Shown here: in pieces, positions 27,496-35,605 of the stretch | Position numbering within the stretch: position 1 is the stretch's first letter | Layout: every line of letters starts with the position of its first letter | Source: Conyzicola nivalis_A | Lineage (GTDB): Bacteria; Actinomycetota; Actinomycetes; Actinomycetales; Microbacteriaceae | Assembly: GCF_040548875.1 (NCBI RefSeq) | Contig: NZ_JBEPSJ010000004.1 | Coordinates: 186,001-250,000, forward strand | Direction: 5' to 3' | DNA: 64,000 nucleotides | Translations under genes and position numbers: made by a program | Notes under the pieces: generated by a model | Database searches by the model: none | What the model was told of the DNA's origin: nothing | Seen by the model: only the letters and a program-made list of their open reading frames with translations

Positions 27496-28208
27496 CCTGG
27501 TGGGAGGTCGCCGTCATCGCGGGAGTTGTCGTAGTCGCCACGGCGCTGCAGGGCTCGATCGGATTCGGCCTCGGGATGCTTGCAGCCCCCGTGATCGGAC
27601 TCATCGACCCGACCGTTCTTCCGGGGATCGTGATTATGCTCGCGATCGTCGTCACGGCGATCGTGGCGCTCCGCGAGCGCGCCTCCCTCGATCTCGCGGG
27701 CGCCGGCTGGGCGCTCGTCGGCCGCGTCCCGGGCAGTGTCGCCGGCGCCGCCCTCGTCGCAGTCCTGCCCGCCAAGGGCCTCGCCGTGCTCGTCGCCCTC
27801 GTGGTGCTGGGAGGGGTGGGCCTCTCCCTGGTCGGTTGGAAGCCGGCCCCGACGCGGATCGGCCTCGTCTCGGCCGGCGCGGCATCCGGAATCCTCGGCA
27901 CCTCGACCTCGATCGGCGGCGCACCGATGGCGCTCATCTGGCAGCGGTTCGACGGCCCGCAGCTGCGCGGGACGATGGCCGCGTTCTTCCTCGTCGGGTC
28001 GTCGCTGTCGCTTGTCGCGCTCGTCGCGTTCGGCGCCGTCACCGAGGCGACTCTGACCCTGGCGGTCTGGCTGCTGCCCGCCGTCCTCGCCGGCTACGCG
28101 CTCTCCCGGTACGCGAACACGCTGCTCGACAAGAGGAGGCTGCGCATCACCGCCCTCGCGGCGTCGAGCCTCGGCGCCGTGATGCTGATCGCGGCGCAGC
28201 TGGTCTGA
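27492..28208 (+). CDS. TauE/SafE-family membrane transporter
   Basis: 238 residues, almost entirely hydrophobic, with about eight membrane segments. Features typical of TauE/SafE (DUF81) exporters include GSIGFGLGMLAAPVIGLIDP near the N-terminus and the internally repeated GILGTSTSIGGAPMALIWQ. The family moves sulfonates, sulfoacetate and other organic anions. GTG start at 27492 overlaps the DppF-type stop by 4 nt, so it is cotranscribed with the importer. It converges on a dehydrogenase gene with a 13-nt gap. Confidence 0.87.
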   Translation: MTWWEVAVIAGVVVVATALQGSIGFGLGMLAAPVIGLIDPTVLPGIVIMLAIVVTAIVALRERASLDLAGAGWALVGRVPGSVAGAALVAVLPAKGLAVLVALVVLGGVGLSLVGWKPAPTRIGLVSAGAASGILGTSTSIGGAPMALIWQRFDGPQLRGTMAAFFLVGSSLSLVALVAFGAVTEATLTLAVWLLPAVLAGYALSRYANTLLDKRRLRITALAASSLGAVMLIAAQLV

Positions 28209-28221
28209 GCCGGGCGCACGG

Positions 28222-29226
28222 CTAGCGGGCGGCGCGCACGACGTTCTGCAGCGGCACACCGTGGGCGAGGCGCTCGACGTTGGCGGAGATGTCGGCGGCG
28301 CGCTGCTCGAACGTGGTGCGCGCGTGCCCGGAGTGGTGCGGGGTGAGCACGACGTTGTCGAGCCCGGCGAAGCGGGCGACCGCGGGAGGGGCCGCGGCGT
28401 CCGCGCCCGGGGCGCCCCACCAGACGTCGATCGCCGCACCGCCGAGACCGCCCGAGGTGAGCGCGTCGCAGAGAGCCTGCTCGTCGACGATCGGCCCGCG
28501 CGCGACGTTCACCAGGATCGCCCCGGGGCGCATCCGGCCCAGGGCGGCGGCGTCGACGAGACCGCGGGTCGAATCGCTCAGCGGGGCGGTCACCACCGCG
28601 ACGTCGCTCGCGGCGAGCAGCGCGCCGAGCTCGTCGGTCGCGCCCATCCAGTCGACGTGGATGTCGGACGGCACAGGACCGGAGGGGTTGCTGCGGATGG
28701 CGCGCACACGCATGCCGAGCGCGGCCGCGAGGCGCGCCACCTCCTGGGCGATGCCGCCGAAGCCGACGAGCCCGATCGTGCGCCCTCGCAACACCGGGTG
28801 GAACGGCACGGTCGGGTCGTTGCCGACGGTGCGCCACACTCCCGACCGCATCTCGCGGTCGACGGGGATCACCCGGCGGGAGAGCATCAGCGTGGTCATG
28901 ATCACGTGCTCCGCGATGGGGATCGCGTGGTGGAACGTGTTCGCCACGGCGACCCCGGGGCCGAGATCGTCGACGGGGATCTTGTCGTACCCGGCCCCGG
29001 TGACGTGCACGAGGCGCAGCCGGTCGGCGGCGAACGCCATCGCGGTGCTCATCGTCGAGCAGACGAGCACGTCGACCGTGGGCATCACCGCCACGAGCTC
29101 GTCGTCGCCGAGCCCGGGAGCGAAGACCCATTCGGCGGAGGTGGGCGGCGCCGTGAGCTCGGCCGCGAAACGCGCCATGATCGTGTCGGTGACCAGCACC
29201 CGCGGGCTCCCGGCGATGGCGGTCAC
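28222..29226 (-). CDS. NAD-dependent D-2-hydroxyacid dehydrogenase (second paralogue)
   Basis: 334 residues. The fold is that of phosphoglycerate/2-hydroxyacid dehydrogenases: GLVGFGGIAQEVARLA, VNVARGPIVDEQAL and catalytic His in LTPHHSGH. GTG start at 29226 overlaps the stop of the enolase-superfamily gene by 4 nt, so it is the third gene of the kdgD operon. Substrate is probably a sugar-acid derived hydroxy- or oxo-acid. It differs from the paralogue at 20586 in the coenzyme loop (GFGG instead of GLGR). Confidence 0.87.
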   Translation of the reverse strand: MTAIAGSPRVLVTDTIMARFAAELTAPPTSAEWVFAPGLGDDELVAVMPTVDVLVCSTMSTAMAFAADRLRLVHVTGAGYDKIPVDDLGPGVAVANTFHHAIPIAEHVIMTTLMLSRRVIPVDREMRSGVWRTVGNDPTVPFHPVLRGRTIGLVGFGGIAQEVARLAAALGMRVRAIRSNPSGPVPSDIHVDWMGATDELGALLAASDVAVVTAPLSDSTRGLVDAAALGRMRPGAILVNVARGPIVDEQALCDALTSGGLGGAAIDVWWGAPGADAAAPPAVARFAGLDNVVLTPHHSGHARTTFEQRAADISANVERLAHGVPLQNVVRAAR

Positions 29227-30515
29227 CAGCGCGGGCTGACGAGCTCGTAGCCGGGCCGGATGCTCTGCATGTAGCCGGTGTCGTCGCGGTTGCGCAGCCC
29301 GCAGGCGAGGTACTGCTCGTGCAGGACGGCGAGCCTGTCGCGGTCGAGCTCGACGCCGAGTCCTGGTGTGGTGGGAACGGCCACGGCTCCCCGGTCGAAG
29401 CAGAGCACCCCCGGCACTATGACGTCTTCGCTCTCGAGCTTCCACGGCCAGTGCGTGTCGCAGGCGTAGTCGAGATTCGGGGTCGCCGCGGCGAGGTGCA
29501 CCATGGCGGCGAGAGAGATGCCCAGGTGCGAGTTCGAGTGCATCGACAGTCCGAGGCCGAAGGTCTCGGTGATGGCCGCGAGGCCCTGCGATCGGCGCAG
29601 GCCTCCCCAGAAGTGGTGGTCCGACAGGATCACGTCGACTGCTCCCTCGCGCACCGCCTCTGGCACGTCGTCGAAACTCACGACGCACATGTTCGTGGCG
29701 AGCGGCATCGGCACCTCGCGACGCACGGCAGCCATTCCGGCGATCGACGGCGTCGGGTCTTCGAGGTACTCGAGCACGCCCTCGAGCGCTCGGCCCACCC
29801 CGACCGCCGTCTCGACGGTCCACGCGGCGTTCGGGTCGAGACGGAGAGGGTGGTCGGGGAACGCCCGGCGCAGGGCGAGGATCGCCTCCACCTCCTGCTC
29901 GGGCGCCAGCACTCCGCCCTTGAGCTTGAGCGCCGAGAACCCGTAGGCGTCGACCATCGTCTTCGCCTGGGCGACGATCCCGTCGGCGTCGAGGGCTGCG
30001 CCCCAGGCGTCGTCGTCGGCGCCGGGATGCCCGGCCCACTTGTAGAACAGGTACCCGCTGAAGGGGATCTCGGAGCGCACCGCCCCGCCGAGCAGGTCGC
30101 TCACCGGCCGCCCGACGATCTTGCCCTGGATGTCGAGCGCCGCGACGTCGAACGGCGAGAGCACGCGGTCGGGCGTGCTCGACCCCGTCACCATCCCGCT
30201 CATCCCGTGCCCGCCGCGGGTGGTGTCGCCGCGCAGCGTCGCTGTGATCCGTCGGCGCAGCTCGCCGATGTTGAAGATGTCGACCCCGACGAGCTGCCGG
30301 GCCACGAGCTCGAGCCGCGCGATGTGCGGCGCGTCGCCGTAGGTCTCGCCGAGGCCGGTGAAGCCCGACGTCGTCGTGACCTCCACGATGGCCCGCAGGG
30401 CGTACGGCTCGTGCACCCCCACCGTGTTGAGCAACGGGAGGTCGCGGAACGCGACCGGCGTGACGACGATGCTCTCGATCGGATGCGGACCGGCGGGGTG
30501 GATGCTCGCGCTCAC
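29223..30515 (-). CDS. Glucarate dehydratase family protein (enolase superfamily, GudX-like)
   Basis: 430 residues. Enolase superfamily, glucarate dehydratase subgroup. The KxK acid/base pair is ALKLKGG (Lys197, Lys199), metal ligands are in RLDPNAAW and YLEDP, and the His-Asp dyad region is SMHSNSHLG. Expected to remove water from an aldaric acid to give a 5-keto-4-deoxy product for KdgD. It is clearly diverged from the canonical GudD at 34184 (no AGxxGMLLNLSGAHGP motif), so it may act on a related diacid. GTG start 30515, 5 nt after the kdgD stop. Confidence 0.87.
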   Translation of the reverse strand: MSASIHPAGPHPIESIVVTPVAFRDLPLLNTVGVHEPYALRAIVEVTTTSGFTGLGETYGDAPHIARLELVARQLVGVDIFNIGELRRRITATLRGDTTRGGHGMSGMVTGSSTPDRVLSPFDVAALDIQGKIVGRPVSDLLGGAVRSEIPFSGYLFYKWAGHPGADDDAWGAALDADGIVAQAKTMVDAYGFSALKLKGGVLAPEQEVEAILALRRAFPDHPLRLDPNAAWTVETAVGVGRALEGVLEYLEDPTPSIAGMAAVRREVPMPLATNMCVVSFDDVPEAVREGAVDVILSDHHFWGGLRRSQGLAAITETFGLGLSMHSNSHLGISLAAMVHLAAATPNLDYACDTHWPWKLESEDVIVPGVLCFDRGAVAVPTTPGLGVELDRDRLAVLHEQYLACGLRNRDDTGYMQSIRPGYELVSPRW

Positions 30516-30520
30516 GCTGC

Positions 30521-31468
30521 CTACCTCGCGAGTACCGGGTGGCTGGTCGGGATGCCGTGCTCTTCGAGTACGCGGAGCCCGGCCGCGAGGATCGCCGCCA
30601 GCTCCTCCCGGTGTCCGGCCGCCATGTCGACCAGCGGCGGCCGCACGTGGCCGGAGGCTATGCCGGTGAGCTGGGCACCCGCCTTGACGAGCGACACGGC
30701 GTAGCCGGGGACCCGGTCGCGCAGCCGCACGACCGGGTGGAAGAAGTCGCGGCTAAGCGCGTCGACGAGTTCTCGGTCGCCACGCTCGAGCGCCTGGTAG
30801 AACGCGACGGCGATCGCCGGGGCGAAGGCGAAGGTTGCCGACGAGTAGAGCTCGACGCCGATGGCCCGGTATGCGGCCTGCGACGATTCCGCGGTAGGCA
30901 GGCCGTTGAAGAACTGGAACTGCTTGCCACTGTCGGCGATGCTGTCTCGCACCGCGAGCACGATGCGCGACATGAGGTCAAGGTCGCCGACGCCGTCTTT
31001 GAAGCCGACGACGGTGTCGAGCTGTGCCACCTCGACGGCCGTCTCGACGGTGAACTGCGCGTTGCCGCGGTGGTAGACGATGAGGGGGAGCGCGGTCTCT
31101 CCGGCGACCGCGGTGACGTAGGCGACGAGACCCTGGGTCGGACCCGTGACGAGGTACGGCGGGAGCAGCAGGATGCCGTCGGCACCCGCGTCGGCCGCGA
31201 CCCTGGCGTACTGGCGGGCCAGCGCTATCGGACCGCCGACGCCGACGAAGACCGGAACCCGTCCGGCCGCGACCCCGACGGCGGTCGTGACGACCGCGGC
31301 GAACTCGTCGGGGGCGAGGGCGTGGAACTCCCCCGTGCCGCAGGCGACGAACATGCCGCCGGGTGAGAACGCGATGCCGCCCTCGAGGTGGTCGCGTAGG
31401 ACATCGAGCGCGACGTTGTCGTCGTCGTCGAAGGGTGTGACGGGAAAGAACAGAACTCCGTTGAGCAC
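30521..31468 (-). CDS. kdgD: 5-dehydro-4-deoxyglucarate dehydratase
   Basis: Converts 5-keto-4-deoxyglucarate to 2-oxoglutarate semialdehyde, CO2 and water. 315 residues of the DHDPS/NAL aldolase family. The Schiff-base lysine is Lys157 in GFKDGVGD and the proton-relay tyrosine is in VYHRGN (Tyr132). CGTGEFHAL replaces the usual GTTGE and is typical of KdgD. GTG start 31468 with AAAGGAG 5 nt upstream. First gene of a three-gene operon divergent from a LysR regulator. Its product is the substrate of the aldehyde dehydrogenase at 32574. Confidence 0.92.
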   Translation of the reverse strand: MLNGVLFFPVTPFDDDDNVALDVLRDHLEGGIAFSPGGMFVACGTGEFHALAPDEFAAVVTTAVGVAAGRVPVFVGVGGPIALARQYARVAADAGADGILLLPPYLVTGPTQGLVAYVTAVAGETALPLIVYHRGNAQFTVETAVEVAQLDTVVGFKDGVGDLDLMSRIVLAVRDSIADSGKQFQFFNGLPTAESSQAAYRAIGVELYSSATFAFAPAIAVAFYQALERGDRELVDALSRDFFHPVVRLRDRVPGYAVSLVKAGAQLTGIASGHVRPPLVDMAAGHREELAAILAAGLRVLEEHGIPTSHPVLAR

Positions 31469-31591
31469 AAAAACTCCTTTGCGACCGGTGCCTGGGCGCC
31501 GGCTCTCGACTTGCGGTAGTCAGAACGATAGGGTCAGGATTGATTCACAACCAAGCCAAAATGTGGCAAAACCGATACCGGGAGTAGATAG
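31469..31591. promoter_or_regulatory. kdgD/lysR divergent control region
   Basis: 123 nt between the divergent genes. A candidate kdgD promoter on the minus strand is TTGGTT, 18 nt, TATCGT. The centre contains ATTGATTCAC (31539-31548), which resembles one half of the 29-bp motif, but the full motif is not conserved here. LysR proteins normally bind such divergent regions. Confidence 0.4.
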
Positions 31592-32500
31592 ATGTACTCG
31601 CTCACCCAGCTCGAGTGCTTTGTCGCGGTGGCCGAGGAACTGCACTTCGGTGCGGCGGCCGAGCGGCTCCGGATGACGCAGCCGCCACTCAGCCGTCAGA
31701 TCCAGATCCTCGAGCGCGAACTCGACACCATGCTCTTCACCCGCACCTCGCGCAGCGTGCAGCTCACCCCGGCCGGCCAGTCGCTCCTGCCGAACGCCCG
31801 CCGCATCCTCGACCTCGTCGCCAAGTCGGCCGTCGACGTGCGCCGCGTCGCGTCCGGCGCCGCAGGAACACTCACGATCGCCTACACGGCGATGGCCGCG
31901 CAGAGCGCCCTGCCGGTGTTCCTCCGCACGGCGGCGGCGCAGATCCCCGACGTCACCCTCGTGCTGCGCGAACTGGTGTCGACCGACCAGATGGACGAGC
32001 TGGCGAAGGGAACCGTCGATCTCGGCCTGCTCCGTCCGATCGTCGCCCGCTCCGGCATCCAGAGCCGTTCGATCACGACCGAGAGGATGATCGCCGCCGT
32101 ACCCGCCGACAGCCGTATCGCGACGCTGCCCGGCGCGATGTCGCTCATCGAGTTCGCCGACGAACGTCTGCTCACCTATGCGCCCGCCGAGGCGCGCTAC
32201 TTCCACGACCTCGTGCTCACCCTCTTCACCGCCGCGGGCGTCGCCCCGACGATCGTGCAGTACGCGAGCCAGGTGCCGGCGCTGCTCGCACTCGTGCAGG
32301 CCGGCCTGGGCGTGGCGCTTGTGCCCGAGTCCGCGCGCCGCTTCGCCCCTGACGGGGTGGTCTTCAAGGATCTCGACACCCGCGCGCCGATGAACAAGTT
32401 CAACAGCGTCGGGCTGAGTGTGGCGTGGGCCGACGACAACACGAATCCGGCGCTCCGGCCCGCGCTCGACATGCTCATGCACCTGACGCCCGACGAGTGA
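31592..32500 (+). CDS. LysR-family transcriptional regulator
   Basis: 302 residues. The N-terminal winged helix (MYSLTQLECFVAVAEELHFGAAAERL, then TQPPLSRQIQILE) is followed by the periplasmic-binding-like effector domain with GLGVALVPESARRF. Divergent from kdgD and just upstream of the aldehyde dehydrogenase, so it is the likely activator of this sugar-acid island. The inducer is expected to be an aldaric acid or its keto product. ATG 31592, 6 nt after GGGAG-like sequence. Confidence 0.92.
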   Translation: MYSLTQLECFVAVAEELHFGAAAERLRMTQPPLSRQIQILERELDTMLFTRTSRSVQLTPAGQSLLPNARRILDLVAKSAVDVRRVASGAAGTLTIAYTAMAAQSALPVFLRTAAAQIPDVTLVLRELVSTDQMDELAKGTVDLGLLRPIVARSGIQSRSITTERMIAAVPADSRIATLPGAMSLIEFADERLLTYAPAEARYFHDLVLTLFTAAGVAPTIVQYASQVPALLALVQAGLGVALVPESARRFAPDGVVFKDLDTRAPMNKFNSVGLSVAWADDNTNPALRPALDMLMHLTPDE

Positions 32501-32512
32501 CCGATGCAGCGC

Positions 32513-32567
32513 GGGCATCAACGCATGCGAAATTCATGTTGGACGAGCATCGGTCGCTTCATAGGCT
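32513..32567 (+). promoter_or_regulatory. Promoter with 29-bp operator, copy 2
   Basis: Motif 32513-32541 reads GGGCATCAA, ACG... variable triplet, ATGCGAA, then TT and TGTTG. It is followed by -35 TTGGAC (32539-32544), a 17-nt spacer and -10 TAGGCT (32562-32567). The ATG at 32574 starts 6 nt later, predicting a leaderless mRNA. The motif spans about -61 to -33, as expected for a LysR activator site. Confidence 0.7.
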
Positions 32568-32573
32568 GAGAAA

Positions 32574-34187
32574 ATGACTCCCACGACCGCACAAACTCCC
32601 GCACGGTCCGGCACGCTGACCGGAACGTCGATCATCGGCGGGACGGATGCCACGGGCGGGGTCGGCGAGGTCGCCGCCGTCGATCCGCGGTCGGGTGCGA
32701 CGCTCGATCCGGTCTACCGCCTCGCCTCGGCCGCCGACGTCGACCACGCGGCCGAGCTGGCATGGGAGGCGTTCGCGACCTACCGTGCGACCAGCCCCGA
32801 GGCCCGCGCCGTGTTCCTCGAGACCGTCGCCGACAACATCGACGGCCTCGGCCAGACCCTCACCGACCGCGTCACCGCCGAGACCGGCATCCCCGCCGCC
32901 CGCGTGCTCGGCGAGACGGCGCGCACCTCGAACCAGCTGCGCCTGTTCGCCACCGTCCTCCGCCAGGGCGACTACCACTCCGCGCGCATCGACTCCGCGC
33001 TTCCCGACCGCACGCCGCTCCCTCGGGCCGACATCCGGTTGCGCAAGATCCCCCTCGGCCCGGTGGCCGTGTTCGGCGCCAGCAATTTCCCGCTCGCCTT
33101 CTCGGTGGCCGGCGGCGACACCGCGGCCGCCCTCGCAGCGGGCGCCCCCGTGATCGTCAAGGCGCACAGCGCCCACCCCGGGACCTCCGAGCTGGTCGGG
33201 CGCGCGATCGCGTCGGCCGTGGCATCCAACGGGCTCCACCCCGGCGTGTTCTCGCTGCTCTACGGAACCGGCGAGTCCGTGGGAATCCCGCTCGTCACCC
33301 ACCCGCGCATCAAGGCCGTGGGCTTCACCGGCTCCCGCTCCGGAGGCGTCGCGATCACCCGCGCCGCGGCCGACCGGCCGGAGCCGATCCCCGTCTTCGC
33401 CGAGATGAGCAGCATCAACCCGGTATTCGTCCTCCCCCGGCGGCTGGAGAACGACCCCGCGGCGCTCGGCGCCCAGTGGGTCGCCTCGGTGCTCACCGGC
33501 GTCGGCCAGCTCTGCACCAGCCCCGGGCTGGTCTTCCTCGTGGCAGGCCCGGGAGCCGACGCGTTCGTCGCCGGCGCGGGCGAGGCCATCGCCGCCACCC
33601 GGGCGGCCCCGATGCTCACGGCGGGCATCGCCTCGGCGTTCGACGCGGGCGCCGGCGCCTTCGCACAGCACGCCGGCGTGCGACCGATCGCCGCGGGATC
33701 CGCCGACCCGGCTGTGGCCGTTCCGGGACTCCCCCAGCTCTACGTGACCGACGCGGCCACGTTCTCCGGCGACGAGCGCCTGCGCGACGAGGTCTTCGGA
33801 CCCGCCGCCCTCGCCGTGATCGTCGACGACGTCGCCGACCTGCCCGGCATCCTCGCCGGCCTCGAAGGCCAGCTGACGGTGACCCTGCACACCGACGGGG
33901 CGGAACCGGGCGCGGCCGAACTGCTCGACATCGCCGAGCTGCGCGCGGGACGCGTGCTGTTCAACGGCTGGCCGACCGGCGTCGAGGTGGTGCACTCGAT
34001 GGTGCACGGCGGCCCGTTCCCGGCGACCTCCAACTCGCAGTCGACCTCGGTCGGCACGCTCGCCATCGAGCGCTTCCTCCGCCCGGTCAGCTACCAGAAC
34101 GTTCCGGAGGCCCTGCTGCCGGCCGAGCTCCAGCCGTCGAACCCGCTCGGCATCCGGCGTCTCGTCGACGGCGAATCGCAGCGGTGA
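32574..34187 (+). CDS. 2,5-dioxovalerate (2-oxoglutarate semialdehyde) dehydrogenase
   Basis: Oxidises 2-oxoglutarate semialdehyde to 2-oxoglutarate with NAD(P)+, the last step of glucarate degradation. 537 residues, the length of the KGSADH type-III group. Catalytic Cys314 is in GQLCTSPG, general base Glu277 in FAEMSSIN, and coenzyme Lys196 in VIVKAHSAHPGTSE. FGASNFPLAFSVAGGDTAAALAAG is typical of this branch. It has a leaderless promoter with the 29-bp motif and overlaps gudD by 4 nt (GTGA). Confidence 0.92.
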   Translation: MTPTTAQTPARSGTLTGTSIIGGTDATGGVGEVAAVDPRSGATLDPVYRLASAADVDHAAELAWEAFATYRATSPEARAVFLETVADNIDGLGQTLTDRVTAETGIPAARVLGETARTSNQLRLFATVLRQGDYHSARIDSALPDRTPLPRADIRLRKIPLGPVAVFGASNFPLAFSVAGGDTAAALAAGAPVIVKAHSAHPGTSELVGRAIASAVASNGLHPGVFSLLYGTGESVGIPLVTHPRIKAVGFTGSRSGGVAITRAAADRPEPIPVFAEMSSINPVFVLPRRLENDPAALGAQWVASVLTGVGQLCTSPGLVFLVAGPGADAFVAGAGEAIAATRAAPMLTAGIASAFDAGAGAFAQHAGVRPIAAGSADPAVAVPGLPQLYVTDAATFSGDERLRDEVFGPAALAVIVDDVADLPGILAGLEGQLTVTLHTDGAEPGAAELLDIAELRAGRVLFNGWPTGVEVVHSMVHGGPFPATSNSQSTSVGTLAIERFLRPVSYQNVPEALLPAELQPSNPLGIRRLVDGESQR

Positions 34188-35530
34188 CCGCCCTCCTCGG
34201 CTCGACGGTCGCCACGCCGACGGTCGAACGGCTGCGCGTCGTTCCCGTCGCCGGCCGCGACGGCATGCTGCTCAACCTCAGCGGCGCGCACGGGCCGTAC
34301 TTCACCCGCAACATCGTCGTGCTCACCGACTCGCACGGCAACACCGGCATCGGCGAGGTCCCCGGCGGCGAGGCGATCCGTCGCACACTCGACGACGCCG
34401 CGGCGATCGTCGTCGGCGCGAGCATCGGCGACCACCTGGCCACCCTGCGCCGCGTGCGACTCGAGTTCGCGGCGCGCGATTCGGCCGGCCGCGGCAGCCA
34501 GACGTTCGACCTGCGGACGACGATCCACGTGGTCACGGCGCTCGAGGCCGCCTTCCTCGACCTGCTCGGCAAGCACCTCGGCGTGCCGGTCGCGGCCCTG
34601 CTCGGCGACGGTCGGCAGCGCGACGAGGTCGAGGCCCTCGGCTACCTGTTCTTCGTCGGCGACTCCTCCCGCACCGACCTCCCGTACGCCACGCCGGCCG
34701 GCGGCAGCGGCTGGGAGTCGGTGCGGCACGAGAAGGCGATGGATGCCGCGGGCATAGTGCGCCAGGCAGAGGCGGCATTCGCGCGCTACGGCTTCGCCGA
34801 CTTCAAGCTCAAGGGCGGGGTGCTGCCCGCGTGGGAGGAGGCCGAGGTCGTCACCGCGCTCGCCGAGCGCTTCCCCGACGCGCGCGTGACGCTCGACCCG
34901 AACGGCGCCTGGCGGCTCGAGCAGGCGGTCGCCGTCGGGCTGTCCCTCCGCGACGTGCTCGCCTACGCGGAAGACCCCGTCGGCGCGGAGGGCGTGTACT
35001 CCGGGCGCGAGACGATGGCCGAGTTCAAGCGCGCCACCGGGCTCGCCACGGCGACCAACATGATCGCCACAGACTGGCGCGAGCTCGGCCACGCCGTGCG
35101 CTCCAACGCCGTCGACATCCCCCTGGCCGACCCGCACTTCTGGACGATGGCCGGATCGGTGCGCGTCGCCCAGCTCTGCGACGACTGGGGGCTGCGCTGG
35201 GGCTCGCACTCCAACAACCACTTCGACGTCTCGCTCGCGATGTTCACCCACGTCGCGGCCGCCGCACCGGGCAACCCCACCGCGATCGACACGCACTGGA
35301 TCTGGCAGGACGGCCAGAACCTCACCGTCGACCCGCCGCGCATCGAGAACGGACGGATCGCCGTACCCACCACGCCCGGCCTCGGCGTCGAGCTCGACGA
35401 GGAGAGACTGCAGGCCGCGCACGACCTGTACCTGCGGGAGGGTCTGGGAGCGCGTGACGACTCCGTCGCGATGCAGTACCTCGTCGACGACTGGAGATTC
35501 GACCCCAAGCGCCCGTCGCTCGACCGTTAG
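34184..35530 (+). CDS. gudD: Glucarate dehydratase
   Basis: Dehydrates D-glucarate (and usually L-idarate) to 5-keto-4-deoxyglucarate. 448 residues, full length. Canonical GudD motifs are all present: LLNLSGAHGPYFTRNIV, FKLKGG with Lys208 and Lys210, TLDPNGAW (Asp238, Asn240), ATNMIATDWRE, DIPLADPHFWTM and WGSHSNNHFD with the catalytic His. GTG start at 34184, translationally coupled to the aldehyde dehydrogenase. With kdgD and the dehydrogenase it completes the glucarate to 2-oxoglutarate route. Confidence 0.96.
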   Translation: MTALLGSTVATPTVERLRVVPVAGRDGMLLNLSGAHGPYFTRNIVVLTDSHGNTGIGEVPGGEAIRRTLDDAAAIVVGASIGDHLATLRRVRLEFAARDSAGRGSQTFDLRTTIHVVTALEAAFLDLLGKHLGVPVAALLGDGRQRDEVEALGYLFFVGDSSRTDLPYATPAGGSGWESVRHEKAMDAAGIVRQAEAAFARYGFADFKLKGGVLPAWEEAEVVTALAERFPDARVTLDPNGAWRLEQAVAVGLSLRDVLAYAEDPVGAEGVYSGRETMAEFKRATGLATATNMIATDWRELGHAVRSNAVDIPLADPHFWTMAGSVRVAQLCDDWGLRWGSHSNNHFDVSLAMFTHVAAAAPGNPTAIDTHWIWQDGQNLTVDPPRIENGRIAVPTTPGLGVELDEERLQAAHDLYLREGLGARDDSVAMQYLVDDWRFDPKRPSLDR

Positions 35531-35571
35531 CTAACCCCTCCCGGCCGTGATGGCAAGGGCCCGCGGCAATG

Positions 35572-35599
35572 CTGACGGAAAGCGGTCGCTGGCTACGAT
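35572..35599 (+). promoter_or_regulatory. Promoter of the BrkB-type gene (leaderless)
   Basis: CTGACG (35572-35577), a 16-nt spacer and TACGAT (35594-35599), followed by 6 nt and the ATG at 35606. No ribosome binding site. Confidence 0.55.
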
Positions 35600-35605
35600 T
35601 GGGGC

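Noticed and set aside
31531..31550. Third full copy of the 29-bp operator before kdgD
   Set aside because: Only part of one half (ATTGATTC) matches, and alignment to the full motif gives about half of the conserved positions, so it is not called as a copy.
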